From assembly GCA_003453085.1 (NCBI GenBank), contig DMMK01000515.1, positions 1 to 8,134 on the forward strand: DNA of 8,134 nt. The letters run 5' to 3'. A program made the translations under genes and the position numbers. Position 1 is the first letter of the stretch. Each line of letters starts with the position of its first letter. The notes under the pieces are model-generated. The model searched no databases. It was not told the origin of the DNA and saw only the letters and a list, made by a program, of their open reading frames with translations. Positions 5,159 to 8,134 of the stretch are shown here, one piece after another. The stretch comes from Verrucomicrobiales bacterium (GTDB lineage Bacteria; Verrucomicrobiota; Verrucomicrobiia; Verrucomicrobiales; Verrucomicrobiaceae).

Positions 5159-7297
5159 ATGAAATTTCTTTTAGCTTTCGCAGCCCTTGTGCTGCCCGCA
5201 GCCGCACTGGCCTGCGACGACTGCAAGACCCGCCGCCCGGTCACCGGGCCGCTGGTCGAGTATGATCTCTACATCACCGAGCAAACCGTCAGCCCAGCGG
5301 GCAAACCCGTGCGGGGCCTCACCATCAATGGCGGTATCCCCGGCCCCACGCTGCGCTTTCGCGAAGGCGACTTTGCCCGCATCCGCGTGCACAACCAGCT
5401 CAAGGACGAGGAGACCTCCACCCACTGGCACGGGCTGCTTTTGCCTAACAAGGAGGATGGCGTCCCCCACATCACCACGCCGCCCATCCTGCCGGGGAAG
5501 ACCCACACCTTTGAGTTTGAGCTGCGCCACTCCGGCACCTACTGGTACCATTCCCACACCCATTTCCAGGAACAGAGCGGCGTCTATGGCTCCATCGTTG
5601 TCACTCCACGCGGTGGCGAGCCCGTGAAGGCCGACCGGGAACAGGTGCTGCTGCTGTCTGACTGGACCGACATTGATCCCCACGAAGTGCAGCGCATGCT
5701 CATGCGCGGTAGCGATTACTTCGGCCTCATGCGACGGAATTCGCAGTCCATCCTCGGTGCGGCGCAGAAGGGCATGTTGAAGGATTACTTCAAACGCGAA
5801 TGGTCACGCATGGCCCCCATGGATGTCTCCGATGTGGGCTACCACGCCTTTTTGATCAATGGCCAGCGCAGCACCCAGATCGCCGGGAAACCGGGTGAGC
5901 GCGTGCGCTTGCGCCTCATCAATGCCTCCGCCGCCACTTACTTTTACCTGCACTCCTCCGCCGGGCCCCTGACCATCGTGGCAGCGGATGGCCCGCCCGT
6001 GGAACCCGTGAAAGTGGAGCGGCTTTTCATGGCCATTGCGGAGACTTACGATGTCCTCATCACGATCCCGGCCAGCGGCCAGTATGAACTGCGCGCCACC
6101 ACCCAGGATGGCAGCGGTCACGCCTCGGCCTTTTTCGGTGAAGGCATGCTCACGCCCGCCAACGATCCGCCCCGGCCTAACCTTTACAAGATGGACGAGA
6201 TGCTGAATCTGGCCCTGGAGGAAAAGGAGGAGGATCCCCGCGCCTCACTGAATCTCCCCCGCCCTGGCTCCCCCTACCGTGTGCTGCGTGCCCCGCAGGA
6301 AACCACCTTGCCCGCGAAACTGCCGCGCCGAAAGGTCACGCTCCACCTCACAGGCGATATGAACCGCTACATCTGGTCCTTCGATGGCAAGACCATCGCT
6401 CAGGAGCCTTACGTCATGATCAAGAAGGGCGAGATCATCGAGCTGGAGTTCATCAATGACACGATGATGCACCACCCCATCCACCTGCATGGCCACTTTT
6501 TCCGCCTGCTGATGGGCCAGGGTGCGCGCTCACCGCTGAAACACACGGTGGATGTACCGCCCATGACCAGCCGCACGGTGGAGTTCGAGGCCAATGAGGA
6601 AAAGGACTGGATGTTCCACTGCCACATCCTTTACCACATGATGAGCGGCATGGCCCGCGTCTTCCGCTATGAAGATGCCCCAGGGAACTCTTCCCCAATG
6701 ATGGCCCACGGAGAATCGACCGCCGTGTCTTCCACACCAACGACCTCCGCGAATGCCGAAGATCACAGCCTGCATCATGCAGCCGGCCTGGGCGAGCACA
6801 GCCATGACATGGCCTACGTGTGGGGCGCGGCCTCCTTCCAGAGTCACATGAGCGAAGGCCTGCTGACCTGGATGAACCCGAAGAACGACCTGCTGCTAAG
6901 CTGGGAAGTGGGCTGGGTAGGCGTGGATAAAACCCAATACGAGGTGGATGCTCTCTACCAGCGGTACTTCAATGCCAACTTCCAGGCCTTCATCGGCGCA
7001 CGCCTAACCAATGATCCGGATGCCGATGACCGCGCCGTCATCGGCATCAACTACCGCCTGCCGTTCATGACCTGGGCCAGCCTCAGCCTAGATAGCGAGG
7101 GCGATGCCCGCATCGGCCTGGCGCGGCGCTTCCAGCTCACGCCCCGCCTGGGCGTCTTCGGCCGGGTAGAGTATGACACCCGCACCCGCTGGGAGTGGAC
7201 CGCCGGGGCCGACTACACCCTCACCCGCAGTACTTCCCTGATCACTCAGTACCATTCCGAATTCGGTCTCGGTGCTGGGGTGCTCATCCGCTTTTGA
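5159..7297 (+). CDS. Periplasmic multicopper oxidase (CopA-type) fused to an outer-membrane beta-barrel (CopB-like)
   Basis: The 712-residue protein starts with a signal peptide (MKFLLAFAALVLPAAALA) and a mature CDDC motif. Residues of about 45-510 form a three-domain multicopper oxidase with all copper motifs intact: HWHG (89-92), HSH (131-133), HHPIHLHGH (438-446) and HCHILYHMMSGM (487-498), the last supplying the T1 Cys488 and axial Met498. Such enzymes oxidise Cu(I) to Cu(II) or other substrates with reduction of O2 to water. A His/Met-bearing linker (about 514-550) leads to residues 552-712. These show amphipathic alternating strands ending VLIRF with a terminal Phe, as in outer-membrane barrels, and resemble CopB. 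The long Met-rich repeat of Pseudomonas CopA is absent. I recall a similar architecture in Bacteroidetes proteins. The start at ATG 5159 is chosen over ATG 5108 because it begins the signal peptide. It should be tethered to the outer membrane with the oxidase in the periplasm. Confidence 0.92.
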   Translation: MKFLLAFAALVLPAAALACDDCKTRRPVTGPLVEYDLYITEQTVSPAGKPVRGLTINGGIPGPTLRFREGDFARIRVHNQLKDEETSTHWHGLLLPNKEDGVPHITTPPILPGKTHTFEFELRHSGTYWYHSHTHFQEQSGVYGSIVVTPRGGEPVKADREQVLLLSDWTDIDPHEVQRMLMRGSDYFGLMRRNSQSILGAAQKGMLKDYFKREWSRMAPMDVSDVGYHAFLINGQRSTQIAGKPGERVRLRLINASAATYFYLHSSAGPLTIVAADGPPVEPVKVERLFMAIAETYDVLITIPASGQYELRATTQDGSGHASAFFGEGMLTPANDPPRPNLYKMDEMLNLALEEKEEDPRASLNLPRPGSPYRVLRAPQETTLPAKLPRRKVTLHLTGDMNRYIWSFDGKTIAQEPYVMIKKGEIIELEFINDTMMHHPIHLHGHFFRLLMGQGARSPLKHTVDVPPMTSRTVEFEANEEKDWMFHCHILYHMMSGMARVFRYEDAPGNSSPMMAHGESTAVSSTPTTSANAEDHSLHHAAGLGEHSHDMAYVWGAASFQSHMSEGLLTWMNPKNDLLLSWEVGWVGVDKTQYEVDALYQRYFNANFQAFIGARLTNDPDADDRAVIGINYRLPFMTWASLSLDSEGDARIGLARRFQLTPRLGVFGRVEYDTRTRWEWTAGADYTLTRSTSLITQYHSEFGLGAGVLIRF

Positions 7298-7343
7298 TGG
7301 CCCCCGTCATCATCTCAAAAAACCCATCCAAACCAACCCACCT

Positions 7344-7592
7344 ATGAAAACGAAACTCACCACCCTCCTCACCACCGCCCTTCTGGGCCTCACCCTCGCG
7401 TCTTGTTCCACCTCCAGCAGCGCCGGGGCCAAGCCCTACCCTCTGAGCACCTTCATCGTCAGCGACAACAAGCTCGGTAGCATGGGCACCCCTGTGACCA
7501 AAGTCCACCAGGGCCAGGAAGTGAAATTCTGCTGCGAACCCTGCGTGAAGAAATTCGACGCCAACCCGGCCAAATACATGGCCAAACTCTAA
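7344..7592 (+). CDS. Small lipoprotein with CCxxC metal-binding motif (YHS/TRASH-like), first paralogue
   Basis: This 82-residue product has a lipoprotein signal peptide (TALLGLTLASC, lipidated Cys near residue 21) followed by a Ser-rich spacer. The domain of about 50 residues reads YPLSTFIVSD, then GSMGTPVTKV, then VKFCCEPCVKKFDANPAKYM. The CCxxC followed by F, a (D/N)P dipeptide and KY resembles YHS/TRASH-like domains in metal efflux and chaperone proteins. I infer periplasmic binding of copper or a similar soft metal. At the place where the neighbouring paralogue has a Cys (KKCVVSD) this copy has Phe (STFIVSD), so its metal site may be altered. It starts 46 bp after the oxidase gene and is probably in the same operon. 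ATG 7344 was chosen because it starts the signal peptide; the leader is A/C-rich with no Shine-Dalgarno. Confidence 0.85.
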   Translation: MKTKLTTLLTTALLGLTLASCSTSSSAGAKPYPLSTFIVSDNKLGSMGTPVTKVHQGQEVKFCCEPCVKKFDANPAKYMAKL

Positions 7593-7626
7593 ACCTAACC
7601 AACTAAACAACTAAAAATACATCCTT

Positions 7627-7905
7627 ATGAAACGCACCTCCTTCCTCACTCTCCTCGCCGCCGCTTTCTTCAGTGTCAGCTTAGCCACTGCTGCCGATAA
7701 AACCCCTGAAGGTCTCCCTGCCGACTACCCCTTGAAAAAGTGTGTGGTCTCGGATGAACCCTTCGGCGGTGAAATGGGCAAGCCCGTCAAAGTCACGCAT
7801 GAAGGCACCGACGTGTACCTCTGCTGCAAGGCCTGCCTCAAGGACTTCAAAAAAGATCCCGCCAAATACACAAAGATGGTGAAGGACGCGGCACCGAAGA
7901 AGTAA
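7627..7905 (+). CDS. Small exported protein with CCxxC metal-binding motif (YHS/TRASH-like), second paralogue
   Basis: The 92-residue product has a cleavable signal peptide (FLTLLAAAFFSVSLATAA, cleavage near residue 22) without a lipobox, so it should be soluble in the periplasm. The domain parallels the preceding gene: YPLKKCVVSDEPFGGEMGKP, then V-T-H-E-G-T-D-V, then YLCCKACLKDFKKDPAKYT. All three Cys positions (KKC, CC, C) are present, and the tail is Lys-rich. Likely role: binding or shuttling a metal ion such as copper in the periplasm, possibly handing it to the oxidase; this is inferred from motif and context. It starts 34 bp after its paralogue in what looks like one operon. The leader is A/C-rich with no Shine-Dalgarno. 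The tandem pair probably arose by duplication, with one copy gaining or losing the lipid anchor. Confidence 0.85.
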   Translation: MKRTSFLTLLAAAFFSVSLATAADKTPEGLPADYPLKKCVVSDEPFGGEMGKPVKVTHEGTDVYLCCKACLKDFKKDPAKYTKMVKDAAPKK

Positions 7906-7920
7906 GCTGCTTCTCGGCAA

Positions 7921-7949
7921 CCCGGCTGGGGATCGCCTCTCCCGCCGGG
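7921..7949. terminator. Hairpin between convergent genes, possible bidirectional terminator
   Basis: The arms CCCGGC (7921-7926) and GCCGGG (7944-7949) pair perfectly, and inside them GGGA (7929-7932) pairs with TCCC (7940-7943), leaving a two-base bulge and a seven-base loop. It lies between the convergent stops of the second CCxxC gene (7905) and the sigma factor gene (7957). No T-run follows on either strand, so termination may be inefficient or need Rho. Confidence 0.5.
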
Positions 7950-7954
7950 CTCCT

Positions 7955-8134
7955 TCACGGACAGTCACAGTCCAGACAACCATGCGTGGCACAGGTGCGA
8001 CAGACACGCTTCACCTGTTCGCGCAGCTTTTTTCGAGCCCGCAAAAGGCGGACGTTCAGAGTGTTCGCCCGCTGATTTGTCTCCTGGGCGATGGCGGTGG
8101 CGGATTCGCCTTCCAGATCAATGCGCCGCAACAG
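7955..8134 (-). CDS. ECF-type RNA polymerase sigma factor, C-terminal part with Cys-rich tail, cut by the right edge
   Basis: The last 59 codons of a minus-strand gene run in from the right edge and stop at 7957-7955. The first 38 or so residues form the end of a sigma-70 region 4 helix-turn-helix: LLRRIDLEGESATAIAQETN, then NTLNVRLLRARKKLRE, where the ending RAR-KLRE is typical of ECF sigma factors. A Cys-rich tail follows, CRTCATHGCLDCDCP, with five Cys and one His in 15 residues. In Myxococcus CorE-type sigma factors a C-terminal Cys-rich domain binds copper and switches the protein on or off. I infer the same type of control here because a copper oxidase and Cys-rich exported proteins lie immediately next to it, in convergent orientation. 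The N-terminal regions 1-2 are outside the window, so the family assignment rests on region 4 and the tail. Confidence 0.85.
   Translation of the reverse strand: MLRRIDLEGESATAIAQETNQRANTLNVRLLRARKKLREQVKRVCRTCATHGCLDCDCP

Noticed and set aside
1..8134. CRISPR arrays, insertion sequences, tRNA or rRNA genes
   Set aside because: I saw no repeated spacer-repeat units, transposase motifs, terminal repeats with target duplications, or tRNA/rRNA signatures.

Overview
The window is high-GC bacterial DNA. A multicopper oxidase of the CopA/CopB fusion type, a Rex redox repressor, a lipoprotein with a DUF1080-like sandwich fold, a small c-type cytochrome with a C-terminal haem site, and plus-strand genes with no visible Shine-Dalgarno sequence together suggest a member of the Verrucomicrobia or a related PVC lineage (Prosthecobacter/Verrucomicrobium type). 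This assignment is an inference from gene content and style, not from a marker gene.

Left part, minus strand (1-1806): reading leftward there is a lipoprotein with a LamG/DUF1080-like domain, a class I SAM-dependent methyltransferase, and the N-terminus of an IlvD-family dihydroxy-acid dehydratase that runs off the left edge. About 80 bp separate this block from a divergent plus-strand block.

Middle, plus strand (1887-3945): a MazG-like/dCTPase-type nucleotide pyrophosphohydrolase overlaps rsmH (16S rRNA m4C1402 methyltransferase, with a long N-terminal tail) by 11 bp. rsmH is followed at once, in the same frame, by rex (NADH-sensing repressor). The start of rex is ambiguous, and a near-palindrome lies just before its GTG codon. 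A small exported c-type cytochrome follows at 4161-4517 and ends in a clear intrinsic terminator.

Right part (4674-8134): this looks like a metal (probably copper) handling island. In order it has a small exported cysteine-rich protein interrupted by an in-frame TGA exactly where a Cys codon would fit; a 712-residue periplasmic multicopper oxidase fused to an outer-membrane beta-barrel domain; and two consecutive small exported proteins with a CCxxC metal-binding motif (YHS/TRASH-like). Converging on them from the right edge is the C-terminus of an ECF sigma factor with a Cys-rich tail resembling copper-sensing CorE-type sigma factors. A plausible model is that the sigma factor senses the metal through its Cys-rich tail and drives expression of the exported chelators and the outer-membrane-anchored copper oxidase. 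This model is inferred from motifs and proximity only.

The points most worth a second look are the in-frame TGA, the Cys-tailed sigma factor, the oxidase-barrel fusion, the paralogue pair in which one copy lacks its first Cys, and the rex start/operator region.
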